Assembly (NCBI RefSeq): GCF_021354595.1
Contig: NZ_JADWYJ010000001.1
Span: 535,446-599,445 of the forward strand
DNA length: 64,000 nt
Direction: 5' to 3'
DNA from: Maribellus sp. CM-23
GTDB taxonomy: Bacteria; Bacteroidota; Bacteroidia; Bacteroidales; Prolixibacteraceae
Positions 1 through 9,175 of the stretch are shown one piece after another (position 1 is the stretch's first letter; every line of letters begins with the position of its first letter). The position numbers were made by a program, and so were the translations under genes. The notes under the pieces were generated by a model. It did not search any database. It had not been told where the DNA came from and worked only from the letters and a program-made list of their open reading frames with translations.

Positions 1-209
1 TTGGGCGACAGAATCGTCACCAGACCGTTTTCACCGATTTTCAGGTACGCATTCACGTCAAACCACTCGTCGGGTATCACCAAACCTTTGGGCGTATCGG
101 ACGTGCAGGCCGAAGCCAGCCAGTTAAAACCGATCAGCAGTCCGCCACCCGCTGCCAGCGAAGTTTTAAAAAAGGAACGTCGGTTGTATGTCGTTTTTAC
201 AAGTGTCAT
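1..209 (-). CDS. Molybdopterin-binding oxidoreductase large subunit (isoquinoline 1-oxidoreductase beta / xanthine dehydrogenase family), N-terminal fragment
   Basis: Only the first 69 codons are in the window; the gene continues past position 1. The reverse strand from an ATG at 209 reads MTLVKTTYNRRSFFKTSLAA, a twin-arginine (RRSFFK) leader followed by a glycine/leucine-rich hydrophobic stretch and a Cys (WLASACTSD), so the protein is probably exported by Tat and perhaps lipid-anchored. The next segment (PDEWFDVNAYLKIGENGLVTILSP) matches the start of the mature IorB-type molybdenum subunit as I know the family. It lies 44 bp downstream of a 2Fe-2S subunit gene on the same strand, the usual partner, so the pair is probably an operon forming a periplasmic aldehyde or N-heterocycle dehydrogenase. 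The substrate cannot be told from this fragment. Confidence 0.8.
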   Translation of the reverse strand, partial: MTLVKTTYNRRSFFKTSLAAGGGLLIGFNWLASACTSDTPKGLVIPDEWFDVNAYLKIGENGLVTILSP

Positions 210-253
210 GTTTTGTGATTTTAGTTTAACCAGTTATCTCTGAAAATGGAACA

Positions 254-709
254 CTACGAATTGACCGCCGTTTTGATGGCCGCTTTAATCCGGGTATAGG
301 TTCCGCACCGGCAAATGTTGCCGTTCATTGCCGTCTCAATTTCCTCGTCGCTTGGATTTGGATTTTCATTTAACAAAGCCACAGCCGACATAATTTGCCC
401 TGATTGGCAATACCCGCACTGGGGCACGTCGTGTTCGAGCCAGGCTTTTTGTACCGGGTGTTCCCCGTTTTCAGAAAGGCCTTCGATGGTGGTGATTTCC
501 TTGTCGCCCACCGAATCGACAAACGTAATGCAGGAACGCACCGCTTTCCCGTCGAGATGAATGGTGCAGGCGCCACATTGAGCCATTCCGCAGCCAAACT
601 TGGTTCCCATCAGATCCAAATGATCCCGAAGCACCCAAAGCACGGGCGTTGAAGGATCAACATCGACCTGGTATTCTTTTTTGTTGATTTTAAGATTGAA
701 AATTGTCAT
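254..709 (-). CDS. iorA: 2Fe-2S subunit of molybdenum hydroxylase (isoquinoline 1-oxidoreductase alpha type)
   Basis: The 151-residue product has the two-domain layout of the small iron-sulfur subunit of xanthine dehydrogenase-family enzymes. The plant-ferredoxin-type cluster is bound by Cys40, Cys45, Cys48 (CGMAQCGAC) and Cys60; the second, all-helical cluster domain has Cys98, Cys101 (CGYC) and Cys133, Cys135 (CRCGTYTRI). Length and all eight cysteines fit the family (about 150 to 160 residues). It would pass electrons from the molybdenum centre of the neighbouring large subunit to an external acceptor. It has no signal peptide of its own and is expected to be carried across the membrane with its Tat-exported partner. 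The gene symbol is by family resemblance; the substrate is unknown. Confidence 0.88.
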   Translation of the reverse strand: MTIFNLKINKKEYQVDVDPSTPVLWVLRDHLDLMGTKFGCGMAQCGACTIHLDGKAVRSCITFVDSVGDKEITTIEGLSENGEHPVQKAWLEHDVPQCGYCQSGQIMSAVALLNENPNPSDEEIETAMNGNICRCGTYTRIKAAIKTAVNS

Positions 710-1051
710 AGGATTGTTCTCTACTGGTTAAGTAAATAAAAGATAATCAATATAGTAAATAAATAGCAGACCTGTACTGCCTTTGCAAAAAATCCAGCTA
801 CTTTGTCTGTAATAAAGCAGGCTATCCTAAAACACCCATTTCCAAACAAATGTTCTGAACCTTGCAAAAGGTGCCGAACGAAAAGCGTGAAAAGCCCTAC
901 CGTCGAAAAAAACAGTGAACCGGGTTATTGAAAACAGTCGGAATAAATTACATACCCTCAACTTTTTACCGACAATTCACTCATCCAAAAAACTTTTTTA
1001 CAACCTTTAGGTTTTTAATACTTGTTGTTTATAAAACCTAAAAAGTCTCTT
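710..1051. other. Divergent intergenic region, no gene seen
   Basis: This AT-rich 342-bp stretch separates the minus-strand oxidoreductase operon from the plus-strand M14 peptidase. It must carry both promoters. I see no full match to the Bacteroidetes TTTG/TANNTTTG promoter pattern in either direction and no convincing inverted repeat or small ORF. Confidence 0.5.
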
Positions 1052-3598
1052 ATGAAGAAATTGCTGCCATTGCTGCTTCTTGTTGCTACCGTTTTATTTT
1101 CGCAAGCACAGGAAAAACTCTCCTACTTTTTACCCAATGATGTTTCGTACAATGAAAAGATTCCGACACCGGAAGATTTTTTTCATCAGCAAATGGGAGA
1201 ATGGCACCTTTCGCACGACCAGCTTCTTTCATACGTAAAAGAAATTGCCCGGCTTTCCGACCGCGCCATCGTTTATGAATATGCGCGCTCGTACGAAAAC
1301 AGGCCGCTGGTTCACCTGGTGTTTACATCGAAAGAGAACCAGCAAAATCTTGATCAGCTAAAAGAACGGCACTATCAATATTCCGAGCCGGGCAGCCAAC
1401 TTGACCAAGAAGATGTTCCGCTGGTGGTGAGCCTTACCTATGCGGTACACGGCAACGAGTCGAGCGGTGGAAATGCCTCGGTACTTACCGCCTACTACCT
1501 GGCTGCGGCAGAAGGAGAGAAGATAGATCAGCTTCTAAAAAATACAATCGTGATTGTGGATCCATGTTTGAATCCTGATGGATTTACCCGGCACAGTACC
1601 TGGGCCAATATGCATCAGAGCAGCGTGGCCAACGGCGATTCTTATTCCCGGCAATTTGATGAAGCGTGGCCCGGCGGGCGTTCCAACCACTACTGGTTCG
1701 ACCTGAACCGCGACTACCTGCTGCTGGTTCATCCCGAAAGCCGCGGAAGGGTGGAGAAATTCCACGAGTGGAAGCCCAATATTGTGACCGATCATCATGA
1801 AATGGGAGCGAACTCTACTTTCTTTTTTCAACCCGGAGTTCCGAGCCGCAACAATCCGCTTACCCCGGAAAGAAACTACGAACTGACCCACCAGATTGCA
1901 CAATACCACGCCCGGTACCTGGATAAAACCGGGGTTCCTTATTTTTCGGAAGAACAGTTCGACGACTATTATTTTGGCAAAGGATCGTCGTATCCCGACA
2001 TCAACGGAAGCATCGGTATTTTGTTTGAACAGGCCGGATTCAGAGGGAGAGTGCGCGAAACATCCAACGGAATCAGAAAACTCGCCTACGGCATTCGCAA
2101 CCAGTTCACGGTTTCTCTATCAACACTCGACACAGCCATGAATTTGCACGATGAGTTGCTCGACATGCAAAAGGATTTTTACAACGACGCCATCAAACTG
2201 GGGAAACAAAGCAAAACCAAGGCTTACATTTTTGGTAGCGAAACCGACAAGGTGAAAACCCAGCTGTTTGTCGATCTGTTGAACCGTCATCAGATTAAGG
2301 TTTATGCCAATACCAAAGACGCCACGATCGATGGAAAAGAATTCAAAGCCGGAAGCAGCTTTGTTGTTCCTGCCGAGCAAAAGCAATACCGCTTGCTAAC
2401 CTCCATTTTTGAGGAAGTACACGATTTCAGCGACACCACTTTTTACGATGTTTCGACCTGGACATTCGCACACGCCTACGACCTGCGAAGTGCATCGTTA
2501 AGTAGTCTGGCAGGTGTCAGCCTATCAAATGATCCTGTGAAAGCTCAGCAACGCGAAGGAAAAATAATCGGCAGCACTCAGCCCGTGGCCTATGTCTTCC
2601 GGTGGAACGAATACTCCGCCCCAAAGGCATTGTACCAATTACAGGCGGCAGGATTAATGACCCAAGTAGCCACCGGCGAATTTATGTTTCGGGTTAACCC
2701 GCAGGATGAACAGTTTGAAAACGGCACCATCCTGGTTTCGGTGTATGACCAGCCAAAATCACCCGATCAAATAAAAAGCCTGGTGGCATCGGTGGCTCAA
2801 AACTCTGGGATCGACTTTTATGCCCTTCCCTCCGGATTATCGCCGCAGGGCATTGATCTGGGGAGCAACAGTTTTGAAAAATTATCGCGGCCACAAATTT
2901 TGCTTTTTGTGGGCGGCAGCACCAGCAGTTTGGATGCAGGCGAAATCTGGCACCTGTTTGACCAGCGTTTTGAAATACCGGTTACGCTGACCGAAACCGG
3001 AAACCTGGGCAGAATGGACCTGATTCGTTACAATACCATTATCCTGGCAGGCAATTTCAGAGAATGGACCGAAGCCGATGCTGCCAAGATAAAAGACTGG
3101 ATTTCGGACGGAGGCACACTGATCGCCTGTGAAAATGCCAGCGAGTGGGCTTCGCGCATGAAACTCGGAGCAGCAACATTCAAAAAACAGGCAGAGCCGG
3201 ATAAAACCAGGTACCTGAAATACAACGAACGCGGCAAAGAACGAAACCTGAATTACATCAGCGGCGCTATTTTTCAGGCACAGATGGACCTCAGCCATCC
3301 TTTGTGCTACGGCTACACCGAAAACAAGCTGCCGGTTTTTAAATCGACTACCCTGGTGGCCAATTCACTTGAAAGAAAATATGCTGAACCCGTTCAGTTT
3401 ACATCGTCTCCTTATTTGAGTGGTTGGGTTTCGAAAGAAAACATTGAGCGCATTGCCAATGCCCCGGTGGTTTCGGTTCAGCCCATTGGAAAAGGCCGGT
3501 TGATCAGTTACTACGACAATATGAATTTCAGAGGAACCTGGCTTGGAACGACCAAGCTTTTTACCAATTCGGTATTTTTTGGGAATATTATCCGCTAA
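1052..3598 (+). CDS. Secreted M14-family zinc carboxypeptidase-like protein
   Basis: A TTG at 1022 would add ten residues before the signal peptide; the ATG at 1052 gives a clean leader (MKKLLPLLLLVATVLFSQAQ), so I use it. The 848-residue product has the M14 zinc site: HGNE at residues 133-136 supplies the first His and Glu, the third ligand is one of the two His in TDHHEMG about 115 residues on, and NPDG and NRD blocks lie between. The likely catalytic Glu is in GILFEQ near residue 326. The C-terminal third (from about residue 590) looks like a class-I glutamine-amidotransferase-like fold with a glycine-rich GGTLIAC segment, as is common in large Bacteroidetes M14 proteins. It is probably periplasmic or surface-exposed. 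Peptide specificity is not predictable. Confidence 0.85.
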   Translation: MKKLLPLLLLVATVLFSQAQEKLSYFLPNDVSYNEKIPTPEDFFHQQMGEWHLSHDQLLSYVKEIARLSDRAIVYEYARSYENRPLVHLVFTSKENQQNLDQLKERHYQYSEPGSQLDQEDVPLVVSLTYAVHGNESSGGNASVLTAYYLAAAEGEKIDQLLKNTIVIVDPCLNPDGFTRHSTWANMHQSSVANGDSYSRQFDEAWPGGRSNHYWFDLNRDYLLLVHPESRGRVEKFHEWKPNIVTDHHEMGANSTFFFQPGVPSRNNPLTPERNYELTHQIAQYHARYLDKTGVPYFSEEQFDDYYFGKGSSYPDINGSIGILFEQAGFRGRVRETSNGIRKLAYGIRNQFTVSLSTLDTAMNLHDELLDMQKDFYNDAIKLGKQSKTKAYIFGSETDKVKTQLFVDLLNRHQIKVYANTKDATIDGKEFKAGSSFVVPAEQKQYRLLTSIFEEVHDFSDTTFYDVSTWTFAHAYDLRSASLSSLAGVSLSNDPVKAQQREGKIIGSTQPVAYVFRWNEYSAPKALYQLQAAGLMTQVATGEFMFRVNPQDEQFENGTILVSVYDQPKSPDQIKSLVASVAQNSGIDFYALPSGLSPQGIDLGSNSFEKLSRPQILLFVGGSTSSLDAGEIWHLFDQRFEIPVTLTETGNLGRMDLIRYNTIILAGNFREWTEADAAKIKDWISDGGTLIACENASEWASRMKLGAATFKKQAEPDKTRYLKYNERGKERNLNYISGAIFQAQMDLSHPLCYGYTENKLPVFKSTTLVANSLERKYAEPVQFTSSPYLSGWVSKENIERIANAPVVSVQPIGKGRLISYYDNMNFRGTWLGTTKLFTNSVFFGNIIR

Positions 3599-3601
3599 TC
3601 A

Positions 3602-3632
3602 TTTCAGGCTTTAAAAAGCTTCACTACTTTTG
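3602..3632 (+). promoter_or_regulatory. Candidate promoter of the patatin gene
   Basis: TACTTTTG (3625-3632) is a perfect match to the Bacteroidetes -7 box TANNTTTG, and TTTC (3602-3605) lies 19 bp upstream where TTTG is expected. Transcription would start near 3640. This supports the ATG at 3681 as the translation start, because the alternative TTG at 3630 lies inside the -7 box. Confidence 0.5.
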
Positions 3633-3680
3633 AATGTGCTGCTATTGCTGCAATCTTTCATTCTGAACAATACAACTGAA

Positions 3681-5891
3681 ATGCAATTCCGGAAATCGAT
3701 CATACTGCTGTTTATCCTGCTTGCTTTTTTATCTAAGCAAACGTTGTCCAACACTCCAACGGATCAAAAGAATGATCCCGATCGTCCGAAAATTGCCCTG
3801 GTTTTGAGCGGTGGCGGGGCCAAAGGTTTCTCCCACATTGGCATATTGAAAATGCTCGAAAAAGAGGGAATTCCGATTGATATTATTGTGGGTACCAGCA
3901 TGGGCAACCTGATCGGGGGATTTTATTCGATCGGGTATACTGCCGGGGAGATTGAAGCCATTGTAAAAAAGCTCGACTGGGAAGAAGTTCTTTCGGACAA
4001 TGTACAGCGGGAATACCTGTCGTATAACGATAAAATGCTCAAACAGCGCTATTTGCTGTCGCTTCCCTTTTCCGATGTAAAATCCATCGGCTTGCCGCAG
4101 GGCATTATTAAGGGACAGAATGTGCTGAATATTTTTTGCGGGCTGGCGGGCAACCTTCCGCCCCACACCGATTTTCGTCAGTTCCCGATTTCGTTTGCCA
4201 GCGTGGCCGGCGACATGGAAACAGGCGATGCAGTGGTTATGAAAGACGGCTTCTTCCCCACTGCCTTGTTTGCCAGCATGGCGATCCCCGGAGTTTTCCA
4301 GCCCGTAAAACGTAACGGATTGCTGCTGGTGGATGGAGGTCTTATCAATAATTTCCCAGCGGATGTGGCCAAAGAAATGGGCGCCGACATTGTTATCGGT
4401 GTTGACATTCGAAGCGATTACCTCCCCCAGGAAAAGCTGAAATCGATGGATGAAATTTTTGGACAGATCGTTGGATTTATGGACAAGGAAAAAAATGCAG
4501 CCAACAGCAGTTTGTGCGACATCCTTATTCGCCCTGATATTTCCGGGTATTCAACGGGTAGTTTTTCGCGCGAAGCTGCCGATACCCTGATCATCCGGGG
4601 AGAAAAAGCCGCCCTGCGCCATATGAGTGAAATCAGGGAAATAAAAGATAAATACAAGCTCCAGCCTCCTGTTTATTCCCGCGAATACGTAGTATCCGGC
4701 AAATGGCAAATAACAGATGTCCGGATTCACGGTGATTATCATTTCGACAAAACTTTTCTGAAATCGCTGCTCAACCTCGAAATTCCCGGAAAATATTCAG
4801 CGGAAGAAATCAAAGACGCGATCGACAGGCTTTACGGCCACGGAGGTTTTGAATTGGCTTATTATTACCTAACCGACAACACCACAGGCAAAACGCTGAA
4901 TTTAAATGTAGTGCCGCAAAAAGAATATGCCCAGCGCGTAGGGTTTAAAGCCAATACGGTGGATGCAGCGGCTTTGCTGCTTAACTTCACCAAAAGGAAC
5001 TACGAAAAAACATTTTCATTTCTTTCGGCAAGTGCCGAGATTTCAGCCAATCCGGGTGTTACTTTTACAGCAGAAGCCAACCGGCTGAATTTTCCGACTC
5101 TGGGTTTTGAGCTGAATGCCAAATACCAGAACTATCATATTTTTGACAGCGGCGATAAGCTTTACAACGCCGATTTGTTTTTTAGCTCGCTAAAGACCTA
5201 TATCAATAAAAGTTTCCCACGTAATCTGAACATAGGAATTGGAGGGCAACTCGAATATTTTAACGGCGACATTTTTTCGCAAAACACAACGACTATCAGC
5301 GAATTAAAAACTGAAATGGTACTGGGGAATCTCTATTCCCAGGTTGCTTTCGACAACCTGGACAATTTCTATTTTCCCAACCACGGAACCCGGCTGGAGC
5401 TGGAGTTTTCCTTGTATTCCGATTTCAAAAACAACGGCAATATAACCTCAGCCCTGCTTTTTAATATGAACAAAGTAATTCCGCTTTCACCCAGAACGGT
5501 TTTACTTTTCAACCTTCACAGCCGTACGCTTTTCGATCCTGACTTCCCGTTGGTAAAAACAACCTTTGTCGGAGGCGAGCCTTACTCGCAGTATTTCAAC
5601 TATCACATGCCCTTTGTTGGCCTGTCGCCGGTAACCATTTCGGGCCGTGTTACCAACATCGGCTTCCTTGGCTTGCGTTTGCAGGTATCAAAACTCCAGT
5701 ACCTTACCTTCCAGTACAATTTAATGGTACAAGGCAACGACTGGCGCGAGCCCGACGATTTTTCCACCGTTGGCGGAGCGGGTGTTAAGTACTCGGTCAA
5801 CACAATTATTGGCCCGCTTGATGTTGGAATGGGATATTCAGAAAAAAACAAAAAACCTACGTTTACCGGAAGTCTCGGCTTTTGGTTTTAA
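3681..5891 (+). CDS. Patatin-like phospholipase with C-terminal outer-membrane beta-barrel
   Basis: Starting at the ATG at 3681 gives 736 residues with a signal peptide (MQFRKSIILLFILLAFLSKQ). Residues about 37-235 form a patatin domain: oxyanion loop GGGAKG (44-49), nucleophile elbow GTSMG with Ser73, and the catalytic Asp in DGG (Asp218). A POTRA-like segment follows (roughly residues 340-410, starting SGKWQITDVRIHG). The last 300 residues are strand-rich and end in LGFWF, a terminal aromatic typical of BamA-type barrels. This is the same architecture as PlpD-type type Vd autotransporters. It would act as a surface or periplasm-facing lipase. It follows the M14 gene after 82 bp but has its own candidate promoter. 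Confidence 0.9.
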   Translation: MQFRKSIILLFILLAFLSKQTLSNTPTDQKNDPDRPKIALVLSGGGAKGFSHIGILKMLEKEGIPIDIIVGTSMGNLIGGFYSIGYTAGEIEAIVKKLDWEEVLSDNVQREYLSYNDKMLKQRYLLSLPFSDVKSIGLPQGIIKGQNVLNIFCGLAGNLPPHTDFRQFPISFASVAGDMETGDAVVMKDGFFPTALFASMAIPGVFQPVKRNGLLLVDGGLINNFPADVAKEMGADIVIGVDIRSDYLPQEKLKSMDEIFGQIVGFMDKEKNAANSSLCDILIRPDISGYSTGSFSREAADTLIIRGEKAALRHMSEIREIKDKYKLQPPVYSREYVVSGKWQITDVRIHGDYHFDKTFLKSLLNLEIPGKYSAEEIKDAIDRLYGHGGFELAYYYLTDNTTGKTLNLNVVPQKEYAQRVGFKANTVDAAALLLNFTKRNYEKTFSFLSASAEISANPGVTFTAEANRLNFPTLGFELNAKYQNYHIFDSGDKLYNADLFFSSLKTYINKSFPRNLNIGIGGQLEYFNGDIFSQNTTTISELKTEMVLGNLYSQVAFDNLDNFYFPNHGTRLELEFSLYSDFKNNGNITSALLFNMNKVIPLSPRTVLLFNLHSRTLFDPDFPLVKTTFVGGEPYSQYFNYHMPFVGLSPVTISGRVTNIGFLGLRLQVSKLQYLTFQYNLMVQGNDWREPDDFSTVGGAGVKYSVNTIIGPLDVGMGYSEKNKKPTFTGSLGFWF

Positions 5892-5989
5892 CAGGCTGAA
5901 AACAGGGGCTGCAAACACGGTCTTCTATCCAATTGTATTCCAGTGCATTATTTCGTAACTTATATCGTTAAACCATAATTTTAACTGAT

Positions 5990-6748
5990 ATGAGAAGACT
6001 TTTTTTTATTGCCGGAATTGCACTTTTTGTGCTTGGTTGCACTGCACCCGATCCTGAACAGGAGAAAGCAAAAGTTGAAACCGCGATCCAGGAATTCTAC
6101 GCGGCCGCCCAGAAATTTGATTACGAAGCGATCCCGACTTTTTGCACCTCTGACTTTACAGCTTTTGAAGACGGCATGTTTTTCAACAACATCAACGAAT
6201 TTATGGATGTTTTCAAATCGCTGGAAGGAGCTACCATTGACATGAAATTGAATTTTGTAAAAACAGAGGTGTCCGGCAATATGGCCACTTCGGTGGTTGA
6301 ATTCGACGCCCACTTTATAAAAGATCCGGCGAAGATTCATTTTACAACCTATGAAAACTATGTCCTGGAAAAAGAAAACGGCAAGTGGTTACTGAATTAT
6401 TTCCACAGTTCTCATCTGCCCAATCCGGAGGACACGGATTTTGCCACTGTTCATCTGCTAAAAATAACTGAAGACCTGAGCATCGAAAAACTTCAGGAGA
6501 ACATCGAAAAACTGAATGCAGCCATTTCCTCGCTCGGATACTGGAATTGCGGTTATACCCTGTTCAATGTTGAGAAAAACAGCAACGACACCTACAACTA
6601 TTTCATCAAAGGCAACTGGAACAACGCGGAAAGCTATAAAATAATCCACGACAGCGAAGCTTTTAAAAGCGTGGCCGGCACCATGCCCGAAGTGGTGAAA
6701 GACTACTTTAAAGACCAGGTTTATGCGAAAGTGGAGAAGATGAAGTAA
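5990..6748 (+). CDS. NTF2-like lipoprotein of unknown function
   Basis: The 252-residue product has a lipoprotein signal peptide with lipobox VLGC (Cys17). Residues about 25-135 have the length and pattern of a SnoaL/DUF4440 NTF2-like cone (AIQEFYAAAQKFDYEAI ... FTTYENYVLEKENGKWLLNYFHSS), a fold used for ligand binding or as an enzyme scaffold. The C-terminal 110 residues do not match anything I recognise. It is a single gene 98 bp after the patatin gene; no clear promoter was found. No function can be assigned. Confidence 0.75.
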   Translation: MRRLFFIAGIALFVLGCTAPDPEQEKAKVETAIQEFYAAAQKFDYEAIPTFCTSDFTAFEDGMFFNNINEFMDVFKSLEGATIDMKLNFVKTEVSGNMATSVVEFDAHFIKDPAKIHFTTYENYVLEKENGKWLLNYFHSSHLPNPEDTDFATVHLLKITEDLSIEKLQENIEKLNAAISSLGYWNCGYTLFNVEKNSNDTYNYFIKGNWNNAESYKIIHDSEAFKSVAGTMPEVVKDYFKDQVYAKVEKMK

Positions 6749-6778
6749 ACATCGAAGCTTACTTGAGTTATCATTAAG

Positions 6779-6960
6779 TCCGTTTCTCCTCCTGGTGAGG
6801 AGGAGTACTCAGTCGAAGCTTGCGGAGAATGAGGGAGGTGGTAGTTTAATCATCTGCGTTGGAAGAAGAAAATTGTACCACCCCACCAGCGAATTGACGG
6901 TTGCTTTTAATAGGCAAACGTGGTGTCGCTGTCACCCCCCTTTTAGGAGGGGAAATTATG
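6779..6960. repeat. Likely dispersed intergenic repeat
   Basis: This gene-free stretch holds compact G/C-rich inverted repeats in an AT-rich setting: CTCCTCCT-GGTG-AGGAGGAG (6786-6805) and a CCCCCCTTTTAGGAGGGG block near 6935-6952, joined by CACCCC- and GGTGG-rich sequence. From memory, elements of the form CACCCC...CCCCTCC...GGAGGGGAA are common between genes in Bacteroidetes genomes. Only one copy is present here, so repeat status is inferred. Confidence 0.45.
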
Positions 6961-7052
6961 GTTAAATGCTTCTTTGCAAAGAAAGGGATTGAGGAAGGTT
7001 CAAAAGAATCGTAATTCTCATTGTGGTACCATTTCGGATATACAGAAAAACA

Positions 7053-7089
7053 AATGTCCGTCCATCAAAAACACTGATGAACGGACATT
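7053..7089 (-). terminator. Intrinsic terminator of the nan operon
   Basis: Two 15-bp arms (7053-7067 and 7075-7089) pair with one mismatch around a 7-nt loop. On the minus strand the stem is followed by TTGTTTTTCTG. It lies 40 bp past the stop codon of the last gene of the sialic acid operon. Confidence 0.8.
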
Positions 7090-7128
7090 CATTTTATTGG
7101 TGTATTTTCTGAAAATCTTTCCTTCTAC

Positions 7129-7794
7129 TTATTCCGTAATAAGCGGGGCAATTATTTCGGCCCATTTCAGGTAGCCATTCGCGGTTAAATGAAGGCCGTC
7201 ATTGGTGAAATCCGGGTTTAAATAATCCGTTCCGGCCTCGGTAAAAGAATCAAAAAGATTTACAAAATGAACCTTGTTGGCGGCACACCATTCTTTCAGT
7301 TTTTTATTGATTTCCAGAACCTCAGGCGTTTTGCCAATATGCTTCGAAAATTTGCTGAACGCGGGATTCACCGGCAAAATACTTTGCACGAACACCTGCG
7401 TTTCCGGAGATGCTCCTTGTATGTCCTTGGCTATTTTGCAAATGTTCATGTAAACCGTGTCGGCCGCAATATTGCGCGCTAAATCATTGATGCCGATCAG
7501 AAGAAATACTTTTGCGGGCTTCGAACGGGTTACTTCTTCCAAACGGCACAAAACGCCCTCGGTAATATCCCCACTGATTCCGCGGTTTTTTACATTCGGA
7601 TTCTGAAACAGCTCACTCCATTCACAACCATCCGTGATACTGTTCCCCAGCATAACGATTTCGTTGGGCGTATCGGGCAGGCTTTCAAAAAGCGTATACC
7701 GCTGATTGTAGTAGGTACCAAAATTATTGGTTTGCGCCGTCAATTGAAAAACACTAAAAACGGCCACCAGCAAAGAAAAGAAGGTTTTATTCAT
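7129..7794 (-). CDS. Secreted SGNH/GDSL-type esterase, last gene of the sialic acid operon
   Basis: The ATG at 7794 gives 221 residues with a signal peptide (MNKTFFSLLVAVFSVFQLTAQ); a longer upstream extension would precede it with a non-signal sequence. The SGNH blocks are all present: block I MLGNSITDG with the nucleophile Ser, block II NRGISGD, block III IGINDL, and block V DGLHLTANGY with the catalytic Asp and His. The fold resembles PAF-acetylhydrolase-like carbohydrate esterases. Its place at the end of a sialic acid operon suggests O-deacetylation of sialic acids or of neighbouring sugars, but the substrate is inferred. An 87-bp gap containing a short hairpin separates it from the transporter gene. 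Confidence 0.82.
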   Translation of the reverse strand: MNKTFFSLLVAVFSVFQLTAQTNNFGTYYNQRYTLFESLPDTPNEIVMLGNSITDGCEWSELFQNPNVKNRGISGDITEGVLCRLEEVTRSKPAKVFLLIGINDLARNIAADTVYMNICKIAKDIQGASPETQVFVQSILPVNPAFSKFSKHIGKTPEVLEINKKLKEWCAANKVHFVNLFDSFTEAGTDYLNPDFTNDGLHLTANGYLKWAEIIAPLITE

Positions 7795-7860
7795 CGTTTG
7801 ATATTGTTTAAAATTTCGATTTAAAGTTAATCCTTCCCATCGATAATTTTTCAATAAAAT

Positions 7861-7876
7861 ATACTGAATGCAGTAT
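7861..7876 (-). other. Short intercistronic hairpin
   Basis: ATACTG-AATG-CAGTAT is a perfect 6-bp stem with a 4-nt loop just after the transporter stop codon. It could act as an RNA stability or partial termination element between the transporter and esterase genes. It is short and may be chance. Confidence 0.3.
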
Positions 7877-7881
7877 CCTCT

Positions 7882-9147
7882 TTAATCGTTCTCTTTGTTG
7901 GCAGTGGTTGGCTTAAGTGTCAGCAACTGGAGCAAAACTGCTGCAGCCACCGGAATGGCAAGCATGGCCATATCTCTGCCCAAATGACCAGAATCGGTAG
8001 ATTTCCCCAACAGTTCGGTAACAAAAGCACCGGCAAAAACACCTGTCAAATTCATTAAACCATAACCCGCTGCCCGGTGCCGCGGTGATACAAACTGGCA
8101 AAGGATGGGCATGTTGTTGGCATCGAACATTCCGAAACCAATGCCAAACAAAACTCCCCCGCCGAGAATGCCAATAAGTCCGTGACCGAATCCAAGCAAC
8201 AGCAGTGACGGGATAAGCAAACTTAAGCCGATGGCTCCGGTGTAAATTCGTCCGCGCAGGTTTTTCATGATCCAGCGGTCGGCCAGAATACCACCAAAAA
8301 TCACCCCAACAAACGAAGACGCGGCAATGGTAATGGTGGCCAACGGACCTGCTTTTGACATGTCCATCCCCAGGCTTTCGGAAAAAAGTGTGGGTAACCA
8401 GTTTTTGGTAGCCCACCCAGGAAAACTGGGTGCAGCAAAATAAAAAAGGATCACCCAAAAACTCATGGTTCCCAACAGCATTCCCAGACTTTTGGTTACG
8501 GATGAAAAGCCGCTAATTTTTACTATTTTATTTTCAGGTGCGGGCTGTGAAGACGGTGCAAAGCGATCTTTTTTCTCGCGCAAAAAGAAGACCAGTACAA
8601 GGCTGTAGGCAATTCCGATCAAACCAAACGAATGAAACGCCGTTTGCCACGAAAACTGATGCGCCACTGTAGCTCCAAACCCACCGATTGCCTGCCCGAA
8701 ATACAAACCGGTCATGTGAATTCCCACAGCCAGCGAACGGGTACCTTCTTTGTGGTAGTCGGCAATTAAGGACAGTGCTGCGGGAATGTACAGTGCCTCA
8801 CTAACCCCCATTACGGCCCGCAACACATACAACACCTGAAAATTATTTGAATAGCCCATCGACAGTGTAACAGCCGACCAAACAGCCAGGCTGCCAACAA
8901 TCAGCCACTTGCGGTTGATCCGGTCGGCAATCAGTCCGGCTACCGGGCTCATAAAACCATATATCCACAGAAACACTGCCATTAAACGGCCAAAATTCTC
9001 TGCGGTTTCCAACTCTTTTATATCGATCATCATCGACACTTTCATGGTCGACAACATCTGCCTGTCCATATAATTCAACAGGGCTACCACCCATAAAAGT
9101 CCGACTACAATCCAGGGATATATTGATTTTACTTTGCTTTGGTTCAT
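7882..9147 (-). CDS. nanT: MFS transporter, probable sialic acid permease (NanT-like)
   Basis: This 421-residue protein is hydrophobic throughout, with the length and spacing of a 12-helix major facilitator transporter. It has an N-terminal LLNYMDRQ motif after helix 1 and GLIADRINRKWL in the helix 2-3 loop, the conserved MFS signature region. In the Bacteroides fragilis NanLET scheme an MFS permease imports free N-acetylneuraminate across the inner membrane, and the context here (28 bp after the epimerase gene, same operon) supports the same role. Sequence alone could not separate it from hexuronate or glucarate MFS permeases, so the substrate rests on the operon. Confidence 0.85.
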   Translation of the reverse strand: MNQSKVKSIYPWIVVGLLWVVALLNYMDRQMLSTMKVSMMIDIKELETAENFGRLMAVFLWIYGFMSPVAGLIADRINRKWLIVGSLAVWSAVTLSMGYSNNFQVLYVLRAVMGVSEALYIPAALSLIADYHKEGTRSLAVGIHMTGLYFGQAIGGFGATVAHQFSWQTAFHSFGLIGIAYSLVLVFFLREKKDRFAPSSQPAPENKIVKISGFSSVTKSLGMLLGTMSFWVILFYFAAPSFPGWATKNWLPTLFSESLGMDMSKAGPLATITIAASSFVGVIFGGILADRWIMKNLRGRIYTGAIGLSLLIPSLLLLGFGHGLIGILGGGVLFGIGFGMFDANNMPILCQFVSPRHRAAGYGLMNLTGVFAGAFVTELLGKSTDSGHLGRDMAMLAIPVAAAVLLQLLTLKPTTANKEND

Positions 9148-9175
9148 TTTTGTTCGATTTGATTCTATTTACAGT

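Noticed and set aside
1..243. Plus-strand reading frame at the start of the window
   Set aside because: It is antisense to a Tat-signal-bearing molybdopterin subunit start that reads well on the minus strand and has the expected partner beside it.
1022..1051. TTG start adding ten residues to the M14 protein
   Set aside because: The internal ATG at 1052 gives a standard signal peptide; the extension does not.
5770..5958. 62-codon plus-strand ORF overlapping the patatin gene end
   Set aside because: Out of frame with the patatin barrel, no signal or domain; shadow ORF.
6974..7174. Plus-strand 66-codon ORF
   Set aside because: It runs through the nan operon terminator hairpin and into the esterase gene on the other strand; no homology visible.
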